A stretch of DNA of 48,555 bases from Candidatus Melainabacteria bacterium (GCA_902168245.1 CABHPA010000030.1:1-48555), one strand, 5' to 3'; counted from the first letter of the stretch, positions 37,595 through 46,698 are shown. Numbers and translations are program-made. Notes: generated from the letters alone by a model not told the origin.

Positions 37595-38590
37595 TCAGGT
37601 CGGCTCTTGCCTTAACAGGTCATCGATGCCGGTTGCGCCTTGCCCCAGAAGATCGACCCCGGTGGCGTTATCTGCCGCATTGTTAGTTCTTTCGGCTATA
37701 TTAACGTCAAAATAAGGAAGCGTGTTCGTCGGCTGGCGTTTTGCAGCAGTCACTTCATACTCCGGCGTATCCAGCACAAAGCGTTCCGTCTGCACACCAC
37801 CACCATCCTCGGCCAAAGCGGTTTTAACAAAGCTGCCATTGCCCAGATCAATCGCGTTGATAAAGCCCGCATCGCCAATGTTACCCTGCACAGCCCCATC
37901 AATCACCAAATCGCCGTTATTGGCAAACTGAACCTGGTGATTATTCACGAAAAAAGTGACATCCTGAATGCCGACGTTGCCCACCTCATTCACCTGGTGA
38001 AGCTGAACGGCCACATTGAAGTTATTGTCCGGATCAGAGAGCAGATTCTGCGAAACGCCGACCGGCCCAGTAAAACTGATAGGGTTGAGCGTCACGCCCG
38101 GAGTCGTCACGCGAATATCGGGATCTCCTGAAATATTCAACGAACCTTGAACCTTCGGATAGGTTGGGGTTGGCGTTGGAGTTGGCGTTGGAGTCGGAGT
38201 CGGAGTCGGAGTTGGAGTCGGAGTTGGCGTTGGAGTTGGGGTTGGGGTTGGCGTAGAAGGTTTTTCACCACAATGATGATTCATTCGCCCGCCCTGCTTA
38301 TGGCCCTTATCCTGCGTCTGGTGCGACGATTTCTGTGAATTCCGGAAATGGAGGCCAGGCACAGGATAATAGCCCAACCCAGAGTCACCATTGCCGGAAG
38401 AGGAGCCGTGACCGCAACCAGCGCCTTTTGACTGATTGCGATTCGCATCCTGCTGTCCGGAAGAAGCGTGGGCATTGTTATCGCAGGAAGACTGGTCGTT
38501 ATTGGCCTGCGAATTGGCGTTAGCCCCTTTCATTACCCCTTTTTGAAATTTCTGCTGCACCAGATTCCTGGGGTAATTGAAAATATTCAT
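37595..38590 (-). CDS. Hypothetical protein with long Pro-Thr linker
   Basis: A 331-aa protein in three parts. Residues 1 to about 105 are Asn/Gln/Ser/His/Gly-rich, with several Cys and His. Residues about 112-145 are a (Pro-Thr)n linker of about 16 units. Residues about 145-331 form a beta-rich domain (NISGDPDIRVTTPGVTLNPI ... DVTFFVNNHQVQFANNGDLV). Pro-Thr linkers usually join surface or secreted domains and can be O-glycosylated, but no signal peptide is seen. GGAGG lies 8 nt before ATG 38590, which is chosen over the upstream TTG. The C-terminal domain is not identified; adhesion or matrix binding would be a guess. Confidence 0.65.
   Translation of the reverse strand: MNIFNYPRNLVQQKFQKGVMKGANANSQANNDQSSCDNNAHASSGQQDANRNQSKGAGCGHGSSSGNGDSGLGYYPVPGLHFRNSQKSSHQTQDKGHKQGGRMNHHCGEKPSTPTPTPTPTPTPTPTPTPTPTPTPTPTPTPTYPKVQGSLNISGDPDIRVTTPGVTLNPISFTGPVGVSQNLLSDPDNNFNVAVQLHQVNEVGNVGIQDVTFFVNNHQVQFANNGDLVIDGAVQGNIGDAGFINAIDLGNGSFVKTALAEDGGGVQTERFVLDTPEYEVTAAKRQPTNTLPYFDVNIAERTNNAADNATGVDLLGQGATGIDDLLRQEPT
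38163..38256. repeat. Hexanucleotide tandem repeat encoding Pro-Thr
   Basis: About 15 copies of a 6-bp unit (plus strand GGAGTT, GGCGTT, GGGGTT or GGAGTC). The third-base variation keeps Pro-Thr while breaking perfect identity. Copy number can change by slippage in steps of 6 bp without breaking the frame of the gene, so linker length may vary between strains. Confidence 0.9.
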
Positions 38591-39126
38591 TTGCATGGCC
38601 TCCAAAGCACATCCACGACAGGCTTCTTTTTCGGGACTGCTTTCTTTTCGACCGGAGAGAACCAAAGTTTAGAAATTTGAAAGAAAAATTACATTGCGAT
38701 ACAAAGCGCACCAACCCAGGCCAACCGTTTTGCAATTTCACAGTTCAACGCACTTACGCCGCACCTACACGAGTGGCCTATCGTCACCCGCATCAGGCGC
38801 ACTGCAACACGGGTGGAAACATCGAAACCCTTGAAAGCGGCCCCATCCGTTCCGGCAACAAGAAGCCCATTGCGCCCTCAAGTCGAACGATGCCATTCCA
38901 TAATCACTTACCCAAAATAAAGCCAGCAGCACTAAACGCCAAAAAGCCCTGAACTGAAGGTTTTGGCCAATCGATCCCCTCTTTTGAAAGTCCTTCCGCA
39001 ACAAAAGCACCAAAAGTATACACATAAAATATAACTCATGCTAAACTGCATGACAGGTGCAAGAGTTGAAATGACGATATTTCCCTGGGTTGTAGTCGGG
39101 CTATGAGTGAGTTGAGGTTTTTCTTC
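38591..39126. other. Intergenic region, nothing clear
   Basis: A stretch of 536 bp without a supported gene. Short open frames on both strands lack ribosome binding sites and family matches. An AT-rich patch ends in TATAAC (39030-39035), a possible -10 for the small plus-strand frame that begins at 39127. Confidence 0.4.
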
Positions 39127-39333
39127 ATGAATACACGTACCCAACGACAAGTGTTATCAGGCATTTTGCCATTATGCATCTCCCTGGCCATCCAGGGGCA
39201 AAGCTTTGGTATCGCCCTGGCACCCGCATCAAGTGTTTCTAGCGAATTCAGCGCCGCCAAGGAAAGGGCAACCCTAGCCGTATTTCTCTTGCCGCATCCC
39301 GACCCCGTCAGCATCACCGGCGCTCTGGGATAG
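39127..39333 (+). CDS. Doubtful small secreted peptide (68 aa)
   Basis: A short frame starting MNTRTQRQVLSGILPLCISL, which has the basic start and hydrophobic core of a signal peptide, then about 45 residues without a known motif. GAGG lies about 11 nt upstream, and a possible -10 (TATAAC) about 90 nt upstream. It has no match that I know and could be chance. It converges on the M20 peptidase gene. Confidence 0.22.
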   Translation: MNTRTQRQVLSGILPLCISLAIQGQSFGIALAPASSVSSEFSAAKERATLAVFLLPHPDPVSITGALG

Positions 39334-39375
39334 CCGCCCCAATATCCTCCCGGTCGCCGACAAGTTGCCTCTTTC

Positions 39376-40785
39376 TCACAGTTTCGCGTATTCAGCAAAA
39401 AAATAAATGACGGTCTCAATCCCCCTAAAAAACTGTGACAGACTAATCTTTTCGTTAGGCGCATGAATCGCATCACTGGGCAGGCCAAAGCCCATGAGGA
39501 TCACCGGAACCTGAAACTGTTTCTGAAAGACTTCCACCACCGGGAGAGAGCCGCCACTTCGAGCCAATACTGGGGCTTTCCCCCATGTTTTCCGAAAAGC
39601 GCCCGCTACCGCCTGCATCACGGGATGGTCTAGCGATAGCAACACGGGGCTGGCGCCCTTGCCAATGGTCAATCGGGTTTTAACGCCGGGAGGCGTACAG
39701 CGAGCCAAATGACGCTTTAATAACATGGCAACGTGCCGGGGCGACTGTTCGGGAACCAACCGGAAGCTGAATTTGGCAGTCCCTCGACTCGGAATGACCG
39801 CTTTGGCGCCCGGCCCGTTATAGCCTCCCTGAAGCCCGTTAATCGTCAATGCGGGCCGACTGGTAATGCGCTCCTGCAAGGAAAATCCAGGCTCCCCCCA
39901 CGGAGTGTCCACCTGAAGCGCTTCCAGAATTTGCCGCTCTTTCAATTGGCAACATTTGCACCCTTGCAACGAGACATCCGGACTTAACACAGGATTCACC
40001 CGATCATAAAACCCCTCAATCGCAACCCGCCCGTTTCGATCCTGCATGCTGGCCAACATCTCGCAAAGCGCCTGCAAGGGATTATACACGCCCCCCCCAT
40101 AACGCCCCGAATGAAGATCCCGCCCCGGGCCAAGCACTTCCAGTTCCGCGGTTAAATTGCCCCGAAGACCGTAAATAATCGAAGGGCAATCCGCATTGAT
40201 CATTTCCGTATCGGAAATTAATACCGCATCCGCCTTCAGGCGTTCAAACTCCCGCATCAGAAAAGCTGACGCAGTGGGGCTATTAATTTCCTCCTCTCCT
40301 TCAATCCAGATTTTTACATTGATTGGCAAGCGCCCCCAGGTTTTCAAATACGACTCCATAGCATTCAGGTGTATAAACAGTTGGCCCTTATCGTCGCTCG
40401 CCCCTCTGGCAAATAGACTATCCCCAATCAACGCGGCCTTAAAAGGCGGGGTGCACCAGGCCGAAACCGGATCAACCGGCTGAACATCATAATGCCCATA
40501 AATCAATAATGTGGGCTTATCCGGAGACAAAAGCCAATCCGCATACACGCTGGGGCATCCCCCCTGAATACCCGGCAAAACCTGGGCATGCCGAAGCCCG
40601 ATTCGAGCCAGGTGATTGGCCAGCCATTCCGCCGCCGCCGCCATATCCGGCCGATGGGACGGAATGGCGGAAATGCTGGGAAATGCCAGAAAGTCCGACA
40701 ACGTCTCCAGCCAAGCCGTTCGACTTGAGGCCAGGCGGCTGAACTGAACGGGAGAAACCTTAATTTGCAAAGCGGCGGTTGGCAT
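39376..40785 (-). CDS. M20-family dipeptidase
   Basis: A 469-aa zinc peptidase of the M20 family, close in layout to CNDP/PepV-type dipeptidases. The two-metal site is visible: H98 and D100 (YGHYDVQP), bridging D131 (GASDDKGQ), catalytic E165 with E166 (EGEEEI), D192 (SDTE), and the late His in DAIHAPNE. The dimerisation (lid) domain with DLHSG (223-227) is present. It would cleave dipeptides or related amides in the cytoplasm. The length is normal and no residue is missing. ATG 40785 lacks a strong ribosome binding site, and a 15-bp hairpin begins 18 nt upstream of it. Confidence 0.92.
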   Translation of the reverse strand: MPTAALQIKVSPVQFSRLASSRTAWLETLSDFLAFPSISAIPSHRPDMAAAAEWLANHLARIGLRHAQVLPGIQGGCPSVYADWLLSPDKPTLLIYGHYDVQPVDPVSAWCTPPFKAALIGDSLFARGASDDKGQLFIHLNAMESYLKTWGRLPINVKIWIEGEEEINSPTASAFLMREFERLKADAVLISDTEMINADCPSIIYGLRGNLTAELEVLGPGRDLHSGRYGGGVYNPLQALCEMLASMQDRNGRVAIEGFYDRVNPVLSPDVSLQGCKCCQLKERQILEALQVDTPWGEPGFSLQERITSRPALTINGLQGGYNGPGAKAVIPSRGTAKFSFRLVPEQSPRHVAMLLKRHLARCTPPGVKTRLTIGKGASPVLLSLDHPVMQAVAGAFRKTWGKAPVLARSGGSLPVVEVFQKQFQVPVILMGFGLPSDAIHAPNEKISLSQFFRGIETVIYFFAEYAKL

Positions 40786-40803
40786 CGCGTTTCACATTCT
40801 CAG

Positions 40804-40846
40804 CCATGAACACCTTTCATGAAACAAGCAGGAAAGGTGTTCATGG
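40804..40846. terminator. 15-bp perfect hairpin after the six-gene run
   Basis: CCATGAACACCTTTC (40804-40818) and GAAAGGTGTTCATGG (40832-40846) pair perfectly around a 13-nt loop. It lies 26 nt after the last gene of the six-gene run and 18 nt before the M20 start, on the same strand. It probably terminates the six-gene transcript, although the T-tract is poor. It could also fold in the M20 leader. Confidence 0.6.
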
Positions 40847-40872
40847 GTTGTTTAAAAATCTGACAAAAAAAA

Positions 40873-42036
40873 TTAAATCATCTGCATGGCCGGCATCCGG
40901 CCAGCGGCTCTCTGAAAGATGGGATCCGGCCTTCTACCACCGGTATTGGGCGGTGGCCCCTGCCGGTAAATCTGGCGGGGCGGCGGCGTCGGACGGCTGA
41001 GGTGCATGCCTTCCTCGCTGGAAATCCATTCTTCCGAGAATTCTGCAATCCGAATCAGCAGGCTTTCAAAATCGGCCCGGTTTTTATTCAGGATATACGG
41101 CTCCGCCAGCCAACGGATAATTTCCCGGCCGCTCACCGCCATCCGGTTCATGGTGCTGGCGTGTACGGCTTCGCCATAGTATTGCCACAAGACCAGTTCA
41201 ATTAAATCCCAGGCGTTTTCGGCGCCAAACTGGGCGCGCAAATCGGGCGCTTCCAGCACCTCAAAACATTCGGCGAGAGCCTGACTGGTTTCCACCCGCA
41301 AGACATTAATATAGCCGTAAGAGGAATTCTTCAGGTTGTTCCTCAAATCCAGCCCGGCCCGGCGCACGATTGCAATAGAGCCGAATGTGGGGTCGTTGGC
41401 ATTATGTCGGACGACCTCGCTGATGCGTTTATCACGCCAGAATTTCGCGGTTTCCGAAATAAAATGGGTGAACAGGCCATGAAACTCCTGATTGGGACGC
41501 GCGTTGGCGCCCGGATTGCAATGGGTATACCCGAATACCCGGCGATAGGCCTGCCAACGTTCCGCCATCTGATAGCGAAGGATGGCATGCTTGTCGAAGC
41601 GATACAGCCCATATGCGCCAGGGCCGTTTGAAATTCGCAATGTACCGGCCTGGAATAATTCTTTCAACTTGCACATCACCCGAAAAACACCGAGGCGCTC
41701 GTGCATGTATAAATAATAAAGATCCGCAGTGGCGATAATTCGCTCGCTGGTAACCGTGTCATCATAGTCCACCACCCCACCGGAAATCTGGGTCTGCCCA
41801 AAATCGGACGGGGCGTTGCCGCCCAGGCCAATCAAATCAGCCAGCCCGTAATCGGGAGATTTATTTTGCCCGTTCTGGGCCTGATCATATTTTTGAATCT
41901 GCTCATCTACCATACGATTCAGAACTTCCGCCAACTGGGGATTTGCAATTAAGTCAGGCCCCAACTGGCTAATCGTATTTTGCAGCAGGGACGCAATGCG
42001 GTCATTCCGCTGATCATAATCTCTGGTTGTGGTCAT
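40873..42036 (-). CDS. Hypothetical protein F of six-gene run (387 aa)
   Basis: Unrecognised soluble protein, last in the run. Residues 1-55 are helical and acidic, 55-95 a Gly/Asp-rich loop, and 95-340 mostly helical with many Tyr, Phe and Trp (for example TADLYYLYMHERLGVFRVMC). The last 45 residues are Pro/Arg-rich (SRPTPPPRQIYRQGPPPN), disordered and possibly a docking tail. There is no signal peptide, membrane segment or catalytic motif. GGAG lies 7-8 nt before ATG 42036. It is 46 nt downstream of the previous gene. A structural or adaptor role in a complex is plausible but unsupported by homology. Confidence 0.75.
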   Translation of the reverse strand: MTTTRDYDQRNDRIASLLQNTISQLGPDLIANPQLAEVLNRMVDEQIQKYDQAQNGQNKSPDYGLADLIGLGGNAPSDFGQTQISGGVVDYDDTVTSERIIATADLYYLYMHERLGVFRVMCKLKELFQAGTLRISNGPGAYGLYRFDKHAILRYQMAERWQAYRRVFGYTHCNPGANARPNQEFHGLFTHFISETAKFWRDKRISEVVRHNANDPTFGSIAIVRRAGLDLRNNLKNSSYGYINVLRVETSQALAECFEVLEAPDLRAQFGAENAWDLIELVLWQYYGEAVHASTMNRMAVSGREIIRWLAEPYILNKNRADFESLLIRIAEFSEEWISSEEGMHLSRPTPPPRQIYRQGPPPNTGGRRPDPIFQRAAGRMPAMQMI

Positions 42037-42082
42037 TACTTTCTCCTGTCAATCTGCTCAATCATGTGTCTCTGATTCAGGA

Positions 42083-43423
42083 TCAGGCCGCAAGGTCGGC
42101 CAGGGATTTCAACTGGTTCAAAATATCATCCAGCGCCCAATTAACCCGCTCATGCAGCAACGCCTGGACGAGAACCGGCTTGGTCGTGGCGCTGGTCAAA
42201 TCGGCTGTTTTGATAAACCCGACAATGGAGGCAATCGTCCAGAAAAGCTGATCGGCCTGATCGGTCACAAATTCCAACCCGTACAAGCCGGAATCGGACA
42301 GGATGGTCGGCCCTTCAAGCGCGGCATAGCGATCCAGCCATTCGTTCAAGTCATTGACCGTCATTTCAGGTAAGCCCAGATCGGTGTCGGAACCCGGAAT
42401 AACCACGGTGAAACCTTGCAACAGGGAGAGCTTGGTGGCCTTGGATCGGCGCTCGTTCTCCGTAAAGCCAATGGAATCCATGGCCGCCATGAAATTCTGG
42501 TTGCCTTCGCCCAAAACGGAAAGCAATACGCTGGCCCGTGAAAGACGTTCGCTGAATAGTGGCGAGCCGACCGAATCCAGCTCCGGCTTGAAGCGGCTCC
42601 AGATATCAAATAAATTCGTCACGTAGCTTTGCACCAGCTCGTAAGCGGCGATTTGCGATTCGTCCGCAAGGGTGGCAGGGGTTGCCGCTCCAAAATTTCG
42701 ATCCAACAGGGCGGTCTTGCCAAATTCGCTCAGGTGGCCGCCTTTGGCCGCATTATCGAGTCCTCGCAATGCGGAGAAATAAGCGGCGACACGCTCCGGC
42801 CGAGGTTCATCCACGCGGCCAAATTCATCCACCAGCGTTTTGATTTCAGTAACCACCAGACTACGCAAGGTTTCCAACTGGGTCAGATCCACCAGCGGGG
42901 AAAACGGCTGGATGCCTTGCAAAACTAGCAAGGCGTCATTCGCCACAATACTGGCCTGACGATATAAATTGGCCTGTTCAATGGAAATTTGCCCCGACAG
43001 CCCGGCGGCTGATAGCGCCGTAACGTTATTCTGGGAGCCAAACAGGGAAGTTACGCTTCTGGCGGGAGAGGAAACCACCCGGCCATTCCCGTTGGCAGGA
43101 AACGCCTCATTCAACGCTGAAATAAACGTATCCGGCGAATTGGCCGTACGCCCCATCACCTGAGACAAGGCACGCTGAACCTGACGCTCCATAAAGTTGG
43201 CGGCGTTATTGCCGCTGCCAGGACTGGCCCCGGAATCGTAAACCGTCTGCTGGGTTCCCGCGAAACGGCTTAAAACCCCGGCAATATACCCAAGTTGCGG
43301 ATCTCCGGCCACAGGCACAATATCCGGTGAGTACAGGCTCCGCATCATGGCTTCGCGCTTGAATTTACGGTTTTCAGCATATCGGGTGTACACGGAAAAT
43401 AATTCGCTTTGTACCGCGCTCAT
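42083..43423 (-). CDS. Hypothetical protein E of six-gene run (446 aa)
   Basis: Unrecognised, soluble and nearly all helical. The N-terminus (SELFSVYTRYAENRKFKREA) is a charged helix. Residues about 55-130 contain Ser/Gly/Asn-rich loops, and the rest is long helices ending in LDDILNQLKSLADLAA. There are no Cys pairs, signal peptide or catalytic motif. The frame opens at TTG 43429, but ATG 43423 has AAAGGA 6 nt upstream and is the better start. It follows protein D by 33 nt. It shares a helical, acidic composition with protein F but no clear sequence similarity by eye. Confidence 0.75.
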   Translation of the reverse strand: MSAVQSELFSVYTRYAENRKFKREAMMRSLYSPDIVPVAGDPQLGYIAGVLSRFAGTQQTVYDSGASPGSGNNAANFMERQVQRALSQVMGRTANSPDTFISALNEAFPANGNGRVVSSPARSVTSLFGSQNNVTALSAAGLSGQISIEQANLYRQASIVANDALLVLQGIQPFSPLVDLTQLETLRSLVVTEIKTLVDEFGRVDEPRPERVAAYFSALRGLDNAAKGGHLSEFGKTALLDRNFGAATPATLADESQIAAYELVQSYVTNLFDIWSRFKPELDSVGSPLFSERLSRASVLLSVLGEGNQNFMAAMDSIGFTENERRSKATKLSLLQGFTVVIPGSDTDLGLPEMTVNDLNEWLDRYAALEGPTILSDSGLYGLEFVTDQADQLFWTIASIVGFIKTADLTSATTKPVLVQALLHERVNWALDDILNQLKSLADLAA

Positions 43424-43456
43424 AGGCAATCCTTTCTCTGTCTGTTTTAGTTAGGT

Positions 43457-44224
43457 TCAAACAATCTGGCGGCCCATCAGGAAGCCATATAGCTGGTTAA
43501 CCTGCCGGTTAATGGCGATCATGGACGCAATGGTCTGCCGCTGGGAAAGACCTTGCCCAAACGATTCTGGCAAACGCTGAAAGGTCTGATCCAACTGATC
43601 GAACAGACCATAAAATTGTTGCAGGGAAACCGTAATCGTGGGGTTCGCGTCCAGAAACTGGTTGAGCGTCTTCAAGGCATTCAAAAACGCGCCGACTGTG
43701 CTGACATTGAGGGCCGCAATCAATTGCTGCAATTTATCGCTATAAGGCGGCGTCGTTTGGCCTGGCGGGCTGACGGGAGGCGGAAGCTTTTTTCCCTGTC
43801 CCTGGCTGCTTTGATACTCCCGCAGCCATTGGTGCAACCCCTGCAATGATTGAAGCCAGGCTTCCAACTCAGCTTTAATGGCAGGCTCCTGACGAGTCTG
43901 GGGATCTTTTTCCAGTTCGTGACCGGCACGTTCCAGACTGGCCAGAGCGCCTTGCGAAATATTAATCAGCTGCTCCCCTTCAATATGCAATTTATCAAAG
44001 CAGTATTCCACCCCGGTAAGCTGTTGGCCCAGGGACTCCGAAAGCTTCAGGTTCCGGGTCTTGTCCGCCAATTCAACGCTCTGCCGAATGGTGCTTAACA
44101 ACTGCGCCTTAAACGTGTCGGGAGAAGCAAAGGTCAAATCCAGTTTCTTGAGTTGCGCTGACTCGGCAATAGATCCGTCCCGCTCCGACTCTGCGCGTTT
44201 GGGTGGTTTTTCTGTCTTTTGCAT
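43457..44224 (-). CDS. Hypothetical helical protein D of six-gene run (255 aa)
   Basis: Unrecognised. After a charged start (1-25) the protein is long helices with heptad-like spacing (about 30-145 and 165-255), interrupted by a Pro-rich hinge (KKLPPPVSPPGQTTPP, about 146-161). This looks like two helical bundles or coiled coils joined by a linker. There is no signal peptide. GGGAGG is 8-9 nt before ATG and lies inside the last codons of the metalloprotease-like gene, whose stop is 3 nt before the ATG. Translation of the two is therefore very probably coupled, which suggests matched amounts or a complex. Confidence 0.75.
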   Translation of the reverse strand: MQKTEKPPKRAESERDGSIAESAQLKKLDLTFASPDTFKAQLLSTIRQSVELADKTRNLKLSESLGQQLTGVEYCFDKLHIEGEQLINISQGALASLERAGHELEKDPQTRQEPAIKAELEAWLQSLQGLHQWLREYQSSQGQGKKLPPPVSPPGQTTPPYSDKLQQLIAALNVSTVGAFLNALKTLNQFLDANPTITVSLQQFYGLFDQLDQTFQRLPESFGQGLSQRQTIASMIAINRQVNQLYGFLMGRQIV

Positions 44225-44227
44225 AAA

Positions 44228-45568
44228 TTAACGCCTCCCTAAAATACGGTAAAAATTCTCGGTAATGCTTTGCGGGGATGCCAGCCGATGATCGAGGGCA
44301 AAACGGGCCGCCCCAATCATAAAGCGCACCGGGATGGTACCCGGATCTTTTCCCGCACTGAGGAACTGGGCAGCTTTCTCAATCATGGCCATTTGATCCG
44401 GCCCGAATTTAATGGCCTTGGCAAGCGGCTTATTACCGAATTGCCTGTAAGGCTGAAACACCATGGTATCCACCACCATTTCCGCAGCGGGGTAAAATGA
44501 TTTCATAATATGGGGCGGAATATCGGTGGGGGTAATATCCGGGTAGAGGCGAAGCCAAACCCTTTTCAGGTTGTCCGCCAATTGATCAAACCCCATACGG
44601 CGCAACAGAATCAAATTAATCAACACCCTGAAATATGGCGTTGGATGCACCGAGGCGGGATTAAACCGAACCGTTGCGGAAGGCGCGCGACCCACCACGT
44701 CCATCAGGGATTCCACCGCAGCCGGGCCACCCAGCACCAGGGCGAACATATCCGCCATGGTTTCCTTGTGCCAGTGCGCCCATAGTTTTGCCACATCTTC
44801 AGGAAAATGGCCCTCATGGAGCAGGCGCTGATACACTCTGGCCGGTATTTCCTCCCATAACCCCAAATCCGCTTGCAGGTTATGGGACACTTCATGCAGT
44901 ACGCTGGAAAGCGCCCAGGCATTGTCCAGGCGATGCTGCGGCAGCATAATCAGCGGGAATAAATTGGGATGGCTCCTTAATTTGGACAAGGGGACGCCCC
45001 GTCGATACGTCAGCGGGCTGAAGCCGCTTTGCGCGTAACTAAACGGCAACAGGCTGGGCGTGGGTTGCGCGTTGCCCATACCCAGGTATAAATCCTCGTA
45101 ACAATTGGCGGCGATGCGATCCACCGCGCGCAGCCGCTCACCGAAATGGGACAGTCTCTGCACGAAGAGGTCAAAGTAAAAATCCCAGATGCCTTCCACA
45201 TACAGCACCTGATTGCTCACTTTGTGCTTTCGCTCCAGCAGCACTTTCAAGCGTTCCGGCGTCGGCTCCTTACGGGCGATAATGGCGGCAGCCTCCACCC
45301 AGCGGGATTGCTCCACCAGCCGGACTTTAAATTTGTCCAGAAAACGATTGACCGCCTCGATATGCACCTCGCTGGGCGCGGCAGGGCCGGTTCCGAATTC
45401 TTCCTTGATAAACGTGCGAATGGATTTGGCATGCCGAATCAGGTTAATTGACTGGATCGACAGCCAGTTATCCATCAGGCGATCCTCGCCCGGAGAGAAG
45501 CCAGGTGCGGCTTCTCCCCGATGCGTGATCGTTTTTTGCCGGAGGTTATTATCAATCGTTGCAGACAT
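44228..45568 (-). CDS. HEXXH zinc-metalloprotease-like protein C
   Basis: A 446-aa soluble protein, mostly helical. LHEVSHNLQADLG (nt about 44865-44898, near residue 225) holds the zinc-binding H-E-x-x-H. About 38 residues on, HWHKETMADMFALVLGG gives an E-x-x-x-D that could be the third ligand, as in gluzincins. It may therefore cleave a protein, perhaps the repeat proteins A and B encoded beside it, but no known peptidase family fits by eye. There is no signal peptide or propeptide. The frame opens at TTG 45601; ATG 45568 is preferred, 35 nt after the stop of B. Its stop region carries the ribosome binding site for D. The HEXXH is certain; activity is inferred. Confidence 0.72.
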   Translation of the reverse strand: MSATIDNNLRQKTITHRGEAAPGFSPGEDRLMDNWLSIQSINLIRHAKSIRTFIKEEFGTGPAAPSEVHIEAVNRFLDKFKVRLVEQSRWVEAAAIIARKEPTPERLKVLLERKHKVSNQVLYVEGIWDFYFDLFVQRLSHFGERLRAVDRIAANCYEDLYLGMGNAQPTPSLLPFSYAQSGFSPLTYRRGVPLSKLRSHPNLFPLIMLPQHRLDNAWALSSVLHEVSHNLQADLGLWEEIPARVYQRLLHEGHFPEDVAKLWAHWHKETMADMFALVLGGPAAVESLMDVVGRAPSATVRFNPASVHPTPYFRVLINLILLRRMGFDQLADNLKRVWLRLYPDITPTDIPPHIMKSFYPAAEMVVDTMVFQPYRQFGNKPLAKAIKFGPDQMAMIEKAAQFLSAGKDPGTIPVRFMIGAARFALDHRLASPQSITENFYRILGRR

Positions 45569-45603
45569 GCATGCGCTCGTTTTGCAAGTTCCCACAGCCA
45601 AGG

Positions 45604-46698
45604 CTAACGGTATCGCAGGGAAGACGTCAGATTCTTCGTCGGTCTACCCCCCGCATGCGGACGACGCGCACTGTGCCCAACGCCTGCGGCGGGGCGGCCA
45701 TAACCAGGCAGTGCGGAACGTTTGCGCGGTGTGGCAGGTGCGACGCGTTGCTTTAATAGCAGGTTACGATCGACCGCCTTGGCGACTGTACGGGGCGTAC
45801 TCATTACTTTTCGGGTGACGTTGGCCATGGTTTTCAACGCCACGGGCGCGGTAATGGGCTGACCGGCGCGAGCGGCCGCACGCAACGTGCCGACCGTCTG
45901 ACGATGCACGGTAGGCATCAGCCTCAGGAGTTCGCTACCGGCAGGCCCCAGTTTTCGCAAGGAGGAAACCGCACGGGCATTGGCCTGGGACAAGATGGGA
46001 ATGACCGGCCTGAGCGCACGACGGCCACCCATAATGGTAATGGTGATCGGCAGGGAGGCGGCGATTGCAGCCTCGGCTTCGGCTTCCGTTTCGGCTTCCG
46101 CCGCCTGGGCCGCCAGGAACTCGGTTAACGCAACCTGTTGGGCCACTTCGGTTTCCGCCACTTCCATCTCCCCTTCGTGAGAGACAAACAGTTGCGATTC
46201 CAGGTTTTCAGCCTCCATCTCGCCTTCCTTCAGCAAGGCTCCGGTCGCTTTACTGGCCAATGGGGCCAACACGGAACCAACGCCCGGAATCATGCCCACC
46301 AGGGTTCCGGCAATTTTCGGGGCAAACTTCTTGGCAATAGGGGCCAGCGCTTTGCCCACTTTTTTAACACCCTTCCAAAGGCCTTTAAAGAAATATTCCC
46401 CTTCATCCTCCCATTCAAATTCCGGATTACCTGCATTGCCCGCGTAGAATTCCCACTCCGCCTCCGGATTGGAATAGGGGTTGCTATAGTGGGACTCCCA
46501 CTCCGCTTCGGGACTGGTGTACTGAGATTCAGTCTCCCATTCCGCTTCGGGATTACCATAATGAGATTCAAACTCCCATTCCGCTTCGGGATTACCATAA
46601 TGAGATTCAGATTCCCACTCGGCTTCAGGGTTGGCATAATTGCCACTGTACTGGGATTCATGCGCGCCCGGCGCTTCAAACAGCATCTCTGGGTTCAT
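45604..46698 (-). CDS. EWE-repeat protein B of six-gene run
   Basis: A 364-aa protein in three parts. Residues about 20-95 hold six imperfect 13-residue repeats around NPEAEWE, very acidic and aromatic. Residues about 105-150 (GLWKGVKKVGKALAPIAKKF, then a Gly/Leu-rich hydrophobic stretch) resemble a cationic, membrane-active segment. Residues about 165-330 are an Ala/Glu-rich helix followed by a basic domain (ITIMGGRRALRPVIPILSQA), shared with protein A. The last 35 residues are basic and disordered. I recall similar acidic EWE-type proteins of unknown function in other phyla, such as Chloroflexota, but cannot verify that here. AAGAGGAGAG lies upstream of ATG. Function unknown. Confidence 0.78.
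   Translation of the reverse strand: MNPEMLFEAPGAHESQYSGNYANPEAEWESESHYGNPEAEWEFESHYGNPEAEWETESQYTSPEAEWESHYSNPYSNPEAEWEFYAGNAGNPEFEWEDEGEYFFKGLWKGVKKVGKALAPIAKKFAPKIAGTLVGMIPGVGSVLAPLASKATGALLKEGEMEAENLESQLFVSHEGEMEVAETEVAQQVALTEFLAAQAAEAETEAEAEAAIAASLPITITIMGGRRALRPVIPILSQANARAVSSLRKLGPAGSELLRLMPTVHRQTVGTLRAAARAGQPITAPVALKTMANVTRKVMSTPRTVAKAVDRNLLLKQRVAPATPRKRSALPGYGRPAAGVGHSARRPHAGGRPTKNLTSSLRYR
46452..46652. repeat. 39-bp tandem repeats encoding NPEAEWE units
   Basis: Four direct repeats of exactly 39 bp start at 46497, 46536, 46575 and 46614; the two centred on 46536-46613 are nearly identical. A longer diverged copy lies at 46452-46496. Each repeat is 13 codons, so copy number can change without a frameshift. 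Recent duplication is likely, and the copies could mis-assemble with short reads. Confidence 0.9.

Noticed and set aside
46452..46652. CRISPR-like direct repeats
   Set aside because: 39-bp units are contiguous, coding and in frame, with no spacers.
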